This document shows, piece after piece, positions 41,435-50,899 of a stretch of 64,000 nucleotides of DNA. Location: NCBI GenBank assembly GCA_015064895.1, contig SVRI01000003.1, positions 62,001 through 126,000 on the forward strand, in the 5' to 3' direction. Numbering within the stretch: the first letter of the stretch is position 1; every line of letters starts with the position of its first letter. The DNA comes from Oscillospiraceae bacterium (GTDB lineage Bacteria > Bacillota > Clostridia > Oscillospirales > CAG-382). The notes beneath the pieces are model-generated. The model ran no database searches. It was not told the origin of the DNA and saw only the letters and a list, made by a program, of their open reading frames with translations. The translations under genes and the position numbers were made by a program.

Positions 41435-41650
41435 AGGAGTTAGAAAAGGCTGCAATTCGGGCAGAAACATCTGAGCTTTTGATATCATACCCCGAAATTA
41501 AAAAGGTCTTTGTTTACTTTCTCCTTAAGAAAGTAAAAGGAGTTAGAAAAGGCTGCGATTCGGGCAGAGACATTTAAAATATTGATATCATACCCCGAAA
41601 TTAAAAAGGTCTTTGTTTACTTTCTCCTCAAGAAAGTAAAAGGAGTTAGG
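41435..41650 (+). repeat. tandem direct repeat, two 103-bp units plus start of a third
   Basis: Units 41435-41537 and 41538-41640 (about 8 mismatches by eye), each ending in TTTACTTTCTCCT(T/C)AAGAAAGTAAA hairpin; third partial unit supplies glgA RBS. Confidence 0.93.
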
Positions 41651-41656
41651 AATTAT

Positions 41657-43111
41657 ATGGCTATAAAGAAGAAAAAGAAAATATTAATGGTAGGCGGCGA
41701 GGCAATGCCCTTTGCCGCAACAGGCGGTCTTGGCGATGTTCTTGGTTCACTTCCCGCAGCAGTTCAGGCTGAAATGAAGAATGCCGACGTGAGACTTGTT
41801 ATGCCGCTTTACAGTGCCATGAAGGACGAATACAGAAAGATGCTTCAGCTCGAATGCGTTTTCGAGGTTGACCTTGCATGGCGTAAGCAGTACTGCGGAG
41901 TACTCAGCCTTGAAAAGGACGGCGTGACATATTACTTTATCGACAACGAGTATTATTTCAAGCGTCCCGATATGTACGGAAACTTTGACGACGGTGAAAG
42001 ATATGCCTATTTCTGTAAGGCTGTAATGCAGATGATGCCAAAGATAGGCTTCTATCCCGACATTCTCCATGCCCATGACTGGCAGAGTGCACTCACCATG
42101 GTGTATCTAAAGACAGAGTACAGAGACGTTCCCGAATACAAGAATATGCGCGGAATTTATACCATCCATAATATTGCATATCAGGGTAAATACGATATGG
42201 GTATACTCTGGGATATTTTCGGCATAGACTATAAGTACGCATCAATTATGTCTTATGACGGCTGTATCAACCTCATGAAGGGTGCTATTGTTTGTGCCGA
42301 CAGGGTTACAACGGTAAGTCCGACATACTCAAAGGAAATCAAGTACCCCAAACATTCCGAAGGACTTCACTATATCCTTCGTGAAAACAACTATAAGCTT
42401 TCGGGTATCCTTAACGGTATCGACTACGATTACTATAATCCCGAAACGGATAAGGCAATAAAGGCAACCTTTACTGCCGACGACCTTTCGGGAAAAGCCA
42501 AGTGCAAGAAGGCACTTCAGAAGGAGTGCGGACTTCCCGAAAAGAAGGACGTTCCTCTTATTGCCATTATCACACGTCTTGCAGGGCATAAGGGTCTTGA
42601 CCTTGTTGAACGCATAATGGAAAGCGTAGTTGCAAATAATGATGTTCAGCTTGTAATACTCGGCAAGGGCGAAGAAAGATACGAAAACTACTTCAAGTAT
42701 CTCGATGCAAAGTATCCCGAAAAGGTGAAGGCTCTTATCACATATGACAGAGACCTGTCAAAGAGAATTTACGCAGGTGCGGATATATTCGTAATGCCCT
42801 CAAAGAGCGAGCCCTGCGGACTTGCACAGATGATTGCATCCCGTTACGGCACAGTGCCCGTAACAAGAGAAACGGGCGGTCTTTACGACTCCATCAAGGG
42901 CTATTATGAGCTTGACGGAGAGATTTACGGCAACGGTTTTACCTTTGCAAATTACTCGGAAGCAGAGCTCAAAGACCGCATTGAAGCTGCACTCGGACTT
43001 TATGGAAACGGTGACAAGTGGACACGTTTGACAAAAAAGATAATGAACATAGACTTCAGCTGGAATATTTCAGCTAAAAAGTATATTGAAATGTACGAAA
43101 ATCTGTGTTAA
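41657..43111 (+). CDS. glgA: glycogen synthase
   Basis: Track ORF from 41582; ATG at 41657 after aggag RBS; GGEAMPFAATGGLGDVLGSLP, HAHDWQSAL, PSKSEPCGLAQMIASRYGTVPVTRETGGL. Confidence 0.96.
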   Translation: MAIKKKKKILMVGGEAMPFAATGGLGDVLGSLPAAVQAEMKNADVRLVMPLYSAMKDEYRKMLQLECVFEVDLAWRKQYCGVLSLEKDGVTYYFIDNEYYFKRPDMYGNFDDGERYAYFCKAVMQMMPKIGFYPDILHAHDWQSALTMVYLKTEYRDVPEYKNMRGIYTIHNIAYQGKYDMGILWDIFGIDYKYASIMSYDGCINLMKGAIVCADRVTTVSPTYSKEIKYPKHSEGLHYILRENNYKLSGILNGIDYDYYNPETDKAIKATFTADDLSGKAKCKKALQKECGLPEKKDVPLIAIITRLAGHKGLDLVERIMESVVANNDVQLVILGKGEERYENYFKYLDAKYPEKVKALITYDRDLSKRIYAGADIFVMPSKSEPCGLAQMIASRYGTVPVTRETGGLYDSIKGYYELDGEIYGNGFTFANYSEAELKDRIEAALGLYGNGDKWTRLTKKIMNIDFSWNISAKKYIEMYENLC

Positions 43112-43137
43112 AATTATACTTAGGTAATTTTATTCTT

Positions 43138-43172
43138 CGGGGTGATATTATTCACCCCGTTTGAGTTTTTTT
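43138..43172 (+). terminator. hairpin/terminator between glgA and glgP
   Basis: CGGGGTGA (43138-43145)/TCACCCCG (43152-43159) then TTTGAGTTTTTTT. Confidence 0.8.
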
Positions 43173-43205
43173 ATTGGCAATAAAACTGAAAGGTTGAATA
43201 TATAA

Positions 43206-45641
43206 ATGGCGCTTAGTAAAACACAGGTAAAACAGAATATTGAAACAAAGCTTTCACGTCATTTCGGTGTTTCTCCTAAGGAGGCAACACGCGAGCAGAT
43301 GTATAAGGCTTGTGCAATTACGGTTAAGGATATTCTTACCGAAAAGAGAAACGACTATAAAAAGCTCGTAAATGCCAAGGGCGGCAAGAGAGTTTATTAT
43401 ATGTGTATGGAGTTCCTTCTCGGAAGATCCTTTAAGACAAATCTTTGCAATTTGGGTCTTGAAAAGCAGTATTCGGATGTACTTTCCGAAATGGGCTTTA
43501 ATCTTAATGACCTTTATGAGGAAGAACCCGATGCAGGTCTCGGTAACGGCGGTCTCGGCAGACTTGCCGCCTGCTTCATGGACTCACTTTCATCCCTTGA
43601 CTATCCCGCAACAGGCTTTTCCATCCTCTATGAATATGGTCTTTTCAAGCAGAAGCTTGTTGACGGACTTCAGGTAGAGCTTCCCGATGTATGGCTTCCC
43701 GGCGGTGAAGTATGGCTTGTACCCAGAACCGACAGAACCTTCAAGGTCCGCTTTGACGGCAGAATCAAGGAAGAGTGGAAGGACGGCAGATGTGAAATCC
43801 TTTATGAGGATGCAGAAGAAGTCGAAGCATGTGCATACGATATGATGATTTCGGGTGCCGGCTCCGAAGCTGTGTCGCTTCTGCGCCTATGGAAAGCAAG
43901 AGATATAACAAACTTCGATATGAAGGCATTTACACAGGGTCAGTATATGAAGGCAATGGAAAAGAACACTAACGCAGAAGCTATCTGTAAGGTTCTTTAT
44001 CCATCCGATAACCACCTTGAAGGTAAGATGCTGAGACTTACACAGCAGTATTTCCTTACCTCCGCATCCTGTCAGAGCATTATCCGCGACCATATGGCAG
44101 TTTACGGAACTCTTGAAAACCTTCCCGAAAAGGTTGCAATCCATATCAATGACACTCATCCTGCTCTCTGTATTCCCGAACTTATGAGAATCTTCCTTGA
44201 TGACTATTGCTTCTCGTGGGAAAAGGCATGGGAGCTTGTTACAAAGATTGTTTCCTATACAAACCATACAGTTATGCCCGAAGCTCTTGAAACATGGAAT
44301 GAAGACCTCTTCCGATTAAAGCTTCCCAGAATCTATAACATCCTTTGCGAAATCAACAGACGCTTCTGCATTGAAGCATGGGATAAGGTTGGTAACTTTG
44401 ATAAGATAAGTGCTATGTCGATTATAGCATATAACCAGATAAGAATGGCAAACCTTTCTGTTATCGCTTCGCATACAGTAAACGGCGTTTCGGCACTTCA
44501 CTCGGAAATCTTAAAGAATTCCTGCTTCAAGGACCTTTATAAGATGTACCCCGAAAAGTTTACTAATGTCACAAACGGTATTGCCCACAGAAGATGGCTC
44601 TGCTATTCCAACCCCTCTCTTGCGGCACTTCTTGATGAAACCATCGGAAAGGGTTACAGAACAAAGCCGAATGAGCTTCGTAAGTTTGAAGCGTTTGCAG
44701 ACGATAAGAGCGTTCTTGACAGACTCGCACAGATAAAGCATTCCAATAAGGTAGCTTTCTCCGACCTTGTGTTCAAGAAGACGGGCGTTAAGATTAACCC
44801 CGATTCTGTGTTTGACGTTCAGGCTAAGCGTCTTCATGAATATAAGAGACAGCTTCTCAATGCAATGAGAATTGTCGACAGATACCTTGCACTCAAGGAA
44901 AACCCCGACCTTGATGTTACACCGCAGACCTTTATCTTCGGTGCAAAGGCGGCTCCCGGTTATGATATGGCAAAGCAGATTATCAAGCTTATCTGCGCTA
45001 TTTCCGCCGATATCAATAAGAACCCCAAACTTTCCGAAAAACTTCAGGTTGTGTTCCTTGAAAACTACTGCGTAAGCCTTGCCGAAAGCCTTATGCCTGC
45101 CGCTGATATCAGTGAACAGATAAGCCTTGCAGGTAAGGAAGCAAGCGGTACGGGTAACATGAAGTTTATGATTAACGGTGCTTTGACAGTTGGTACTCTT
45201 GACGGTGCAAATGTTGAAATGCTCGAAGAAGTAGGTAAGGACAACATCTACATCTTCGGTCTTACAACACCCGAAGTTGATGACCTGTGGCTCAAGGGCT
45301 ATAATGCTTCAAGCTACTATCATCATAATGCAAGACTTAAAAAGGTTGTTGATGCCTTCAATGTTGGCTTTAACGGCGAAAGCTTTGCAAATATCTATGA
45401 CTATCTTCTTGTCGGCAGAGGCGGTATTTCCGACCCGTATATGTGTCTTGCCGACTTTGATTCCTACATGCTCTGTAAGGATACGGTAATGAAGGATTAT
45501 CTCGACAAGGATAAGTGGCAGAGAATGTCTCTCATGAACATTGCCGCAGCAGGCAAGTTTGCATCCGACAGAAGTATTGAAGACTATGCAAAGAACATCT
45601 GGCATCTTTCCAAAATCACATCGGAGAATAAGAAAAAGTAA
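43206..45641 (+). CDS. glgP: glycogen/starch/alpha-glucan phosphorylase
   Basis: 811 aa; EEPDAGLGNGGLGRLAACFMDS, NVTNGIAHRRWL, PLP site EASGTGNMKFMINGALTVGTLDGANVEM. Confidence 0.97.
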   Translation: MALSKTQVKQNIETKLSRHFGVSPKEATREQMYKACAITVKDILTEKRNDYKKLVNAKGGKRVYYMCMEFLLGRSFKTNLCNLGLEKQYSDVLSEMGFNLNDLYEEEPDAGLGNGGLGRLAACFMDSLSSLDYPATGFSILYEYGLFKQKLVDGLQVELPDVWLPGGEVWLVPRTDRTFKVRFDGRIKEEWKDGRCEILYEDAEEVEACAYDMMISGAGSEAVSLLRLWKARDITNFDMKAFTQGQYMKAMEKNTNAEAICKVLYPSDNHLEGKMLRLTQQYFLTSASCQSIIRDHMAVYGTLENLPEKVAIHINDTHPALCIPELMRIFLDDYCFSWEKAWELVTKIVSYTNHTVMPEALETWNEDLFRLKLPRIYNILCEINRRFCIEAWDKVGNFDKISAMSIIAYNQIRMANLSVIASHTVNGVSALHSEILKNSCFKDLYKMYPEKFTNVTNGIAHRRWLCYSNPSLAALLDETIGKGYRTKPNELRKFEAFADDKSVLDRLAQIKHSNKVAFSDLVFKKTGVKINPDSVFDVQAKRLHEYKRQLLNAMRIVDRYLALKENPDLDVTPQTFIFGAKAAPGYDMAKQIIKLICAISADINKNPKLSEKLQVVFLENYCVSLAESLMPAADISEQISLAGKEASGTGNMKFMINGALTVGTLDGANVEMLEEVGKDNIYIFGLTTPEVDDLWLKGYNASSYYHHNARLKKVVDAFNVGFNGESFANIYDYLLVGRGGISDPYMCLADFDSYMLCKDTVMKDYLDKDKWQRMSLMNIAAAGKFASDRSIEDYAKNIWHLSKITSENKKK

Positions 45642-47530
45642 TGTTTCCGCATCTTTTTGACAGCAGCGAAGTTCAAAAATTCATAAAGCTTAAAAAATCT
45701 GCCAAAGGTAAATCCGCCTCCCGTCGAGGTGCATTTTCATGTTCTGAAAAACTGAAAATAGAGCTTGAAATCACAAGAAAACTCGGTGTCACCAAGGTGT
45801 ATTTGTGCCTGGATGACGATAATGAAGGCACAGAACATGAGATTGAAATGCCGGTTGAGGAAACCCTCGGAAGCATAGACTGTTATTCGGCAACTCTTGG
45901 CTTTGAAAGCCTTTGTCCCGACGGCGACGGTCTGTTTTTCTGGAAGATAAAGCTTTTTGTCGGAAACCGTGCTTTTTATTCCCATTCCATAAATAACGTT
46001 GATTATTGCTTTTCCGACCTTGAGGACACAAAGCCCTTCAGACTTTTAGTGTATAATAAGGATTTTTCCACACCCGACTGGGCAAAGAGCGGTGTCATGT
46101 ATCAGATTTTTGTTGACAGATTTTGTAAGGGAAACAAAAAAGTACCTGTAAGAAAAGACTGCAAAATCAACCATGACTGGTATGACGGCATCCCTGAATT
46201 TGCCGCAAAAAACGGCGACCCTTTAGAAAATAATATGTTCTTCGGAGGCACTCTTTGGGGCGTTATCGAAAAGCTCGACTACCTCAAAGAACTCGGCGTA
46301 AATATACTCTATTTCTGTCCCATATTCAAGGCTTTTTCAAACCATAAGTACGACACGGGTGACTATGAAACTGTTGACGAAATGTTCGGCGGTGATAAGG
46401 CGTTTTCAGAGCTTGTAAAAGAAGCAAAGAAACGTGATATGAGAATTATTCTTGACGGTGTTTTCAACCATACGGGCGACGACAGCAAGTACTTCAACCG
46501 CTACGGTAAGTATAAGAATGTCGGTGCGTATCAGTCGCAAAAGAGTAAGTACTTTGATTGGTATAAGTTTGAGGAATTTCCCGACAAATACGAAGCGTGG
46601 TGGGGCATTGAAATTTTGCCGAGACTTATGGGTGATAATCCCAAGGTCAAAGACTATTTCCTGTCTGAGAAGGGTATTGTCAGAAAATGGATAAAAAGCG
46701 GAATTGACGGCTGGAGACTTGACGTTGCCGATGAGCTTTCCGAATCTTTCCTCGAAGGTCTGAATAAGGCAGCAAAGCAAGAAAAAACGGATGCACTTGT
46801 TATCGGTGAAGTCTGGGAAAACGCTGCAGATAAGGTGTCCTACGGCAAAAGACGTAAATACTTCCGCGGCAAACAGCTTGATTCTGTTATGAACTATCCC
46901 GTAAAGTACGCAATTATAGACTTTATCAAGGATAAAAACGCAGAAAAGTTCTATAATTCCGTAACCGAAATATACTCAAGCTACCCGCAGTTTTGTTCTG
47001 ATGTTCTTATGAACCTTGTGGGAAGCCACGATACCGAGAGAATACTTACAATCCTCGGCGGTGAGTCTCCCGAAGGTAAGACCAATGCAGAACTTTCGAC
47101 CAAGAAAATGACACCCGAACAGCTACGTGACGGTATACAAAAACTCAAAGTTGCATCTGTTTTGCAGTTTACGCTACCCGGTATGCCCATGATTTACTAC
47201 GGCGATGAGGCGGGAATGGAAGGGTATCACGACCCGTTCTGCAGAAAGCCTTATCCGTGGGGCAGGGAAAACAAGGAACTTCTCAGCCACTATACAAGGC
47301 TATGCCATATAAAGAGAGAAGAAACATCGCTTCATTCTTCACCCCTCGAATTTGTCTGCCATAGTGACGGACTTGCGGTTTACAAAAGAGGCAGTCTTTT
47401 GATTCTCGTAAATACCTCGGATGAGGAAAAAACATTTGAGGTTAAATGCAAGTACACAGAGCTTCTTCTGGGAAAACCCGAAAAGGATGTTGTGACGCTT
47501 CCTGCCATGACTGCAAAAATACTCAAATAA
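45641..47530 (+). CDS. glycoside hydrolase family 13 (alpha-amylase/neopullulanase-like)
   Basis: 629 aa; DGVFNHTG, GWRLDVADE, IGEVWE, VGSHDTERI. Confidence 0.94.
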   Translation: MFPHLFDSSEVQKFIKLKKSAKGKSASRRGAFSCSEKLKIELEITRKLGVTKVYLCLDDDNEGTEHEIEMPVEETLGSIDCYSATLGFESLCPDGDGLFFWKIKLFVGNRAFYSHSINNVDYCFSDLEDTKPFRLLVYNKDFSTPDWAKSGVMYQIFVDRFCKGNKKVPVRKDCKINHDWYDGIPEFAAKNGDPLENNMFFGGTLWGVIEKLDYLKELGVNILYFCPIFKAFSNHKYDTGDYETVDEMFGGDKAFSELVKEAKKRDMRIILDGVFNHTGDDSKYFNRYGKYKNVGAYQSQKSKYFDWYKFEEFPDKYEAWWGIEILPRLMGDNPKVKDYFLSEKGIVRKWIKSGIDGWRLDVADELSESFLEGLNKAAKQEKTDALVIGEVWENAADKVSYGKRRKYFRGKQLDSVMNYPVKYAIIDFIKDKNAEKFYNSVTEIYSSYPQFCSDVLMNLVGSHDTERILTILGGESPEGKTNAELSTKKMTPEQLRDGIQKLKVASVLQFTLPGMPMIYYGDEAGMEGYHDPFCRKPYPWGRENKELLSHYTRLCHIKREETSLHSSPLEFVCHSDGLAVYKRGSLLILVNTSDEEKTFEVKCKYTELLLGKPEKDVVTLPAMTAKILK

Positions 47531-47536
47531 ACAAAT

Positions 47537-47556
47537 CGGCACCCGAAAGGGTGCCG
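47537..47556 (+). terminator. GAAA-tetraloop hairpin after GH13 gene
   Basis: CGGCACCC gaaa GGGTGCCG, weak T-tract. Confidence 0.55.
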
Positions 47557-47565
47557 TGTTTCGAC

Positions 47566-47593
47566 TTGACAAAGACGAAGATTTGTGTATAAT
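47566..47593 (+). promoter_or_regulatory. promoter of tRNA-Arg
   Basis: TTGACA 47566-47571, 16-nt spacer, TATAAT 47588-47593. Confidence 0.8.
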
Positions 47594-47609
47594 ATTTATA
47601 GTTTAATAT

Positions 47610-47684
47610 GCCTGCATAGTTAAATGGATATAACAAGCCCCTCCTAAGGGCTAGTTGTGGGTTCGATTCCCGCTGCGGGTGCCA
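47610..47684 (+). tRNA. tRNA-Arg (anticodon CCT), CCA encoded
   Basis: Acceptor GCCTGCA/TGCGGGT, D stem GTTA/TAAC, anticodon arm AGCCC-CTCCTAA-GGGCT, T arm GTGGG-TTCGATT-CCCGC, GCCA end. Confidence 0.95.
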
Positions 47685-47686
47685 GT

Positions 47687-47733
47687 CGAGAGCCTCGACA
47701 CGCTTTTTTGCGTAGCCGGCTCTCGGCTTTTTT
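47687..47733 (+). terminator. terminator after tRNA-Arg
   Basis: CGAGAGCC (47687-47694)/GGCTCTCG (47718-47725) followed by gctttttt. Confidence 0.8.
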
Positions 47734-47931
47734 GTATATTGAGGATTCACGCATCAAATCCCAATGCACCTCAATCCGCAAGAGGTGCATTTCATACAGA
47801 AAATTGGAGACCTCAGAAACAAAGGTCTCCTTTGCTTATAAATGTAATTTATCGAAAAACGATAAAAATATATTGACAAACGCAAAAATTCATGATAAAC
47901 TACAAGTACAGTAAACAATTGGAGGCTGGCT

Positions 47932-48360
47932 ATGAAAAATAAAAACCTCTCGCATTATGCGGCAAAAATTATTATAGATGTGCTGATTCTTGTTGGCGCG
48001 ATATCTGTTGTAACGGTTCCGCTTTGGGAAAAACTGAACGACAAGTGGCTCTTTACAATGGTGATTCTCATGCTGACGGGTGCTGTAGGCGTATATATCC
48101 TCATTACTCTTCGAGGTATGTACAAAACACTTATTTCGGGAAATCCCTTTGTACAAAGCAATGTTAAGGCATTTGGCAGGATGGCGGTCAGTTGTTTGAT
48201 TATTGCACTTTGCTATATTGTAAAATGCTTTGTTGTTTTCTCGCTCGGTACGGTTATTGTAGTGGTAGTTTTTGTCATTGCTTCACTTTTCTGCATGACC
48301 CTCCAGGATTTGTTTGCGAGAGCCGTTGAATATAAAGAAGAAAACGATTGGACGGTGTAA
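47932..48360 (+). CDS. DUF2975-like membrane protein
   Basis: 142 aa, four TM, RBS ggagg, immediately followed by small XRE regulator. Confidence 0.75.
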   Translation: MKNKNLSHYAAKIIIDVLILVGAISVVTVPLWEKLNDKWLFTMVILMLTGAVGVYILITLRGMYKTLISGNPFVQSNVKAFGRMAVSCLIIALCYIVKCFVVFSLGTVIVVVVFVIASLFCMTLQDLFARAVEYKEENDWTV

Positions 48361-48362
48361 TT

Positions 48363-48569
48363 ATGTCAATAAACGTAAACCTTGATGTAATGATGGCAAA
48401 GCGGAAAATCGGACTTATGGAGCTTGCCGAAAAGATAGATATAACACCTGCAAACCTTTCGATTCTCAAGAATAATAAGGCAAAGGCGGTGCGTTTTTCA
48501 ACCCTTGATGCCATATGTAAGGCACTTGACTGTCAACCTTCTGACATTTTGGAGTGGGTGGAGGATTAG
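48363..48569 (+). CDS. XRE/YozG-type HTH transcriptional regulator
   Basis: Track ORF from 48348 (TTG); ATG at 48363; MMAKRKIGLMELAEKIDITPANLSILKNNKAKAVRFSTLDAICKALDCQPSDIL. Confidence 0.9.
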   Translation: MSINVNLDVMMAKRKIGLMELAEKIDITPANLSILKNNKAKAVRFSTLDAICKALDCQPSDILEWVED

Positions 48570-49052
48570 GTGATGAAGCGGAAAATTTTAATACCTGTAC
48601 TTATAACAGTTGGTGTGCTTGTGTGCCTGTATTTGATGATAATGTTTTTCAGGTTTTTGGAAAATCCTGCTTTGGCAAGTCTTCCGAGATATCAGAGCAA
48701 AAAGGGGTATATCAGCGACGGCTTTCAGGACTACACAATCTACCGTGAATATCATTATTCCAACAGCAAGAAAATGAATAAAGGCCTTGAAAAGAGTTTG
48801 TTTTTTCAAAAAGTTGAAGAAGATGACGTTGATGTGATAAATGGATATCTTGACAATTTTAAGGCTTGGCTGGAACATACGGATTTTGAAAACGAATGTA
48901 AATTTGATTCTGAGTGTATTGACACGTCTGACTACTGGTATTTAATCAACAAATGGGAAAATGACGGAGACGATCACCGGTATTATGACTATGATTTGTA
49001 TTATTATGATGCCGAAACCATGACTATGTATATGATTCATAATAATATTTAG
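48570..49052 (+). CDS. hypothetical membrane-anchored protein
   Basis: 160 aa; N-terminal TM, acidic C-terminal region; adjacent to upstream stop. Confidence 0.65.
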   Translation: MMKRKILIPVLITVGVLVCLYLMIMFFRFLENPALASLPRYQSKKGYISDGFQDYTIYREYHYSNSKKMNKGLEKSLFFQKVEEDDVDVINGYLDNFKAWLEHTDFENECKFDSECIDTSDYWYLINKWENDGDDHRYYDYDLYYYDAETMTMYMIHNNI

Positions 49053-49061
49053 AGAGGGAAT

Positions 49062-49433
49062 ATGAAACGAAAAATTAGATACATCCTGCTCGGCGTAATA
49101 TTAACCCTTGTCTGCATATACGTTGGCACGCTTGTGAAAATCGAAATACTGACACATAACCACAAGGACGAACTTATTGATGTGTGCAAAGAAAACACGA
49201 TGGTAGGCGATGATTTTGATTTTTTCAAGGTGTTGGAGTATAGCGAATGCGGTTTTGCAAGGGTCTACCTTATATCTGGCGGCAAATATGCAACAACGGG
49301 AAATGTGTTTACCCTCGGTTACGAAGACGGCGAATGGCATGAAGTGAGTTGGAATACAAGATGGTCAACTTCCGGCAATGCCGATAAAACCGTCTATCCC
49401 TATTTCTGGCATTGGATATACTTTATGTTTTAA
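49062..49433 (+). CDS. hypothetical membrane-anchored protein
   Basis: 123 aa; N-terminal TM then soluble domain; RBS agaggg. Confidence 0.65.
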   Translation: MKRKIRYILLGVILTLVCIYVGTLVKIEILTHNHKDELIDVCKENTMVGDDFDFFKVLEYSECGFARVYLISGGKYATTGNVFTLGYEDGEWHEVSWNTRWSTSGNADKTVYPYFWHWIYFMF

Positions 49434-49444
49434 CGGTGATTGAA

Positions 49445-49867
49445 ATGAAAAAAACAAATTCAAAAAAACAAATATGGCTTATTATCCTTCTCACCGCCTA
49501 TCTTTTAATCCTTTTTCGCCTCACCGTTTTCCGTTCCGCTTCCTACCCCACAGAAATGTCGGTCAACCTGTCCCTTTTCACAGACCTTGTTGCAACCTAT
49601 CACGAAAACGGCATATGGATGGTAATATACCTTGTTGTCGGCAATATTGTATGGTTTGTGCCATTCGGTTTTATGCTTCCTGCCATATGGCAAAAGCTGA
49701 AATCCTATCACATAATCCCTCTTGGCTTTTTGCTGTCGCTGATTATCGAAACGGGCCAGCTTGCCTTGAGTAAAGGTATGTTTGAAATTGACGACCTTGT
49801 GCTGAATACACTCGGTACGGCAATCGGATGCCTTATATATAAAATTTACCGAGACTTCAGAAAATGA
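49445..49867 (+). CDS. VanZ family protein
   Basis: Track ORF from 49412, likely ATG 49445; VNLSLFTDL, VGNIVWFVPFGFMLP, ETGQL, EIDDLVLNTLGTAIG. Confidence 0.88.
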   Translation: MKKTNSKKQIWLIILLTAYLLILFRLTVFRSASYPTEMSVNLSLFTDLVATYHENGIWMVIYLVVGNIVWFVPFGFMLPAIWQKLKSYHIIPLGFLLSLIIETGQLALSKGMFEIDDLVLNTLGTAIGCLIYKIYRDFRK

Positions 49868-49888
49868 AGCCCCGGTTTTACTTTACTG

Positions 49889-50893
49889 TTATAAAGATGA
49901 ATTATAAATTCTTTCAATCAGTTCTACGGGGATTTTTCCCTCGTTTTCGTCAATGTATTCGTTGCTGTTTCCGTTAAGAGCACTTATAAATCCCTCAATC
50001 TGACGTTTGTGCCCTTTGGAGTCAAGAAGCATGTTGCTGGTTGCTGCGCCCGACGACACGAATTTTTCGCAGGGGATTTTTTCGCCTTCGACAATAAGCT
50101 CTACCAGCTTTGTTTCAATAAGATGTGCATATCCTTTTGTGCCGAAAATCTTCATTTCTCTGTCAAATCCGGGAGGTACTGCCGTGCTTGCCGTAACAAT
50201 TCCCAGTGCACCGTTTTCAAACTCAAGATTTGCAACCGCCGTGTCTTCAACTTCAATTTCATGGGAGAGAGTTCTGACTATGCTCGAAACGTTTCTGACT
50301 TTTCCCACAAGATAGCTAATAAGGTCAATGCCGTGAATACCCTGATTCATGAGAGCACCGCCGCCGTCCATCTTCTTGCTTCCTCGCCATGAACCCTTGA
50401 AATATTCTTGGTCACGGTAGTAGTTCATGTGAAGCTCGACAAGAAGAATTCTGCCGAGGATTCCCGAATCTATAAGCAATTTCAGATGCTTTATGTCGGG
50501 CGCCGTTCTCATCTGGGAGATGACCATGAGCTTCCCTTTTGACTTTTTTGCTGCCTTGATTATTCTGTCGCAGTCAGAGACCGAAATTGCCATGGGCTTT
50601 TCGAGAATTACGTTCTTGTCAGCCTCTAAAATTTTTATGGCAATGTCGGCATGAGTACCGCTTGGTGTGCAGACATTTATTACGTCGATATCGTCATTTT
50701 CAAGCATTTCGACAAGGGACGAGAAAGCTGTTGTTCCATGCTTTTTGGCAAATTTTTCTGCATAGGGAAAAGAAATGTCTGAACATCCGCAAAGAGTGGC
50801 ATTTTCAATTTCGCCTATAACCTTTGCATGGGTGTTTGCAATGACGCCACAGCCATAAATACCAAAGCCGATTCTTTTTACTGTATCTGTCAT
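49889..50893 (-). CDS. Gfo/Idh/MocA family oxidoreductase
   Basis: 334 aa; GIYGCGVIANTHAKVI, VCTPSGTHADIAIKILEADKNVILEKPMAIS, GGGALMNQGIHGIDL. Confidence 0.93.
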   Translation of the reverse strand: MTDTVKRIGFGIYGCGVIANTHAKVIGEIENATLCGCSDISFPYAEKFAKKHGTTAFSSLVEMLENDDIDVINVCTPSGTHADIAIKILEADKNVILEKPMAISVSDCDRIIKAAKKSKGKLMVISQMRTAPDIKHLKLLIDSGILGRILLVELHMNYYRDQEYFKGSWRGSKKMDGGGALMNQGIHGIDLISYLVGKVRNVSSIVRTLSHEIEVEDTAVANLEFENGALGIVTASTAVPPGFDREMKIFGTKGYAHLIETKLVELIVEGEKIPCEKFVSSGAATSNMLLDSKGHKRQIEGFISALNGNSNEYIDENEGKIPVELIERIYNSSL

Positions 50894-50899
50894 TGTCTG

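Noticed and set aside
41435-41640. CRISPR-like repeat
   Set aside because: Repeat units are 103 bp, adjacent and without unique spacers; a tandem duplication, not CRISPR. The same applies to 62223-62509.
47655-47914. Two overlapping plus-strand ORFs starting in the tRNA
   Set aside because: They begin inside tRNA-Arg and cross the terminator hairpins; not coding.
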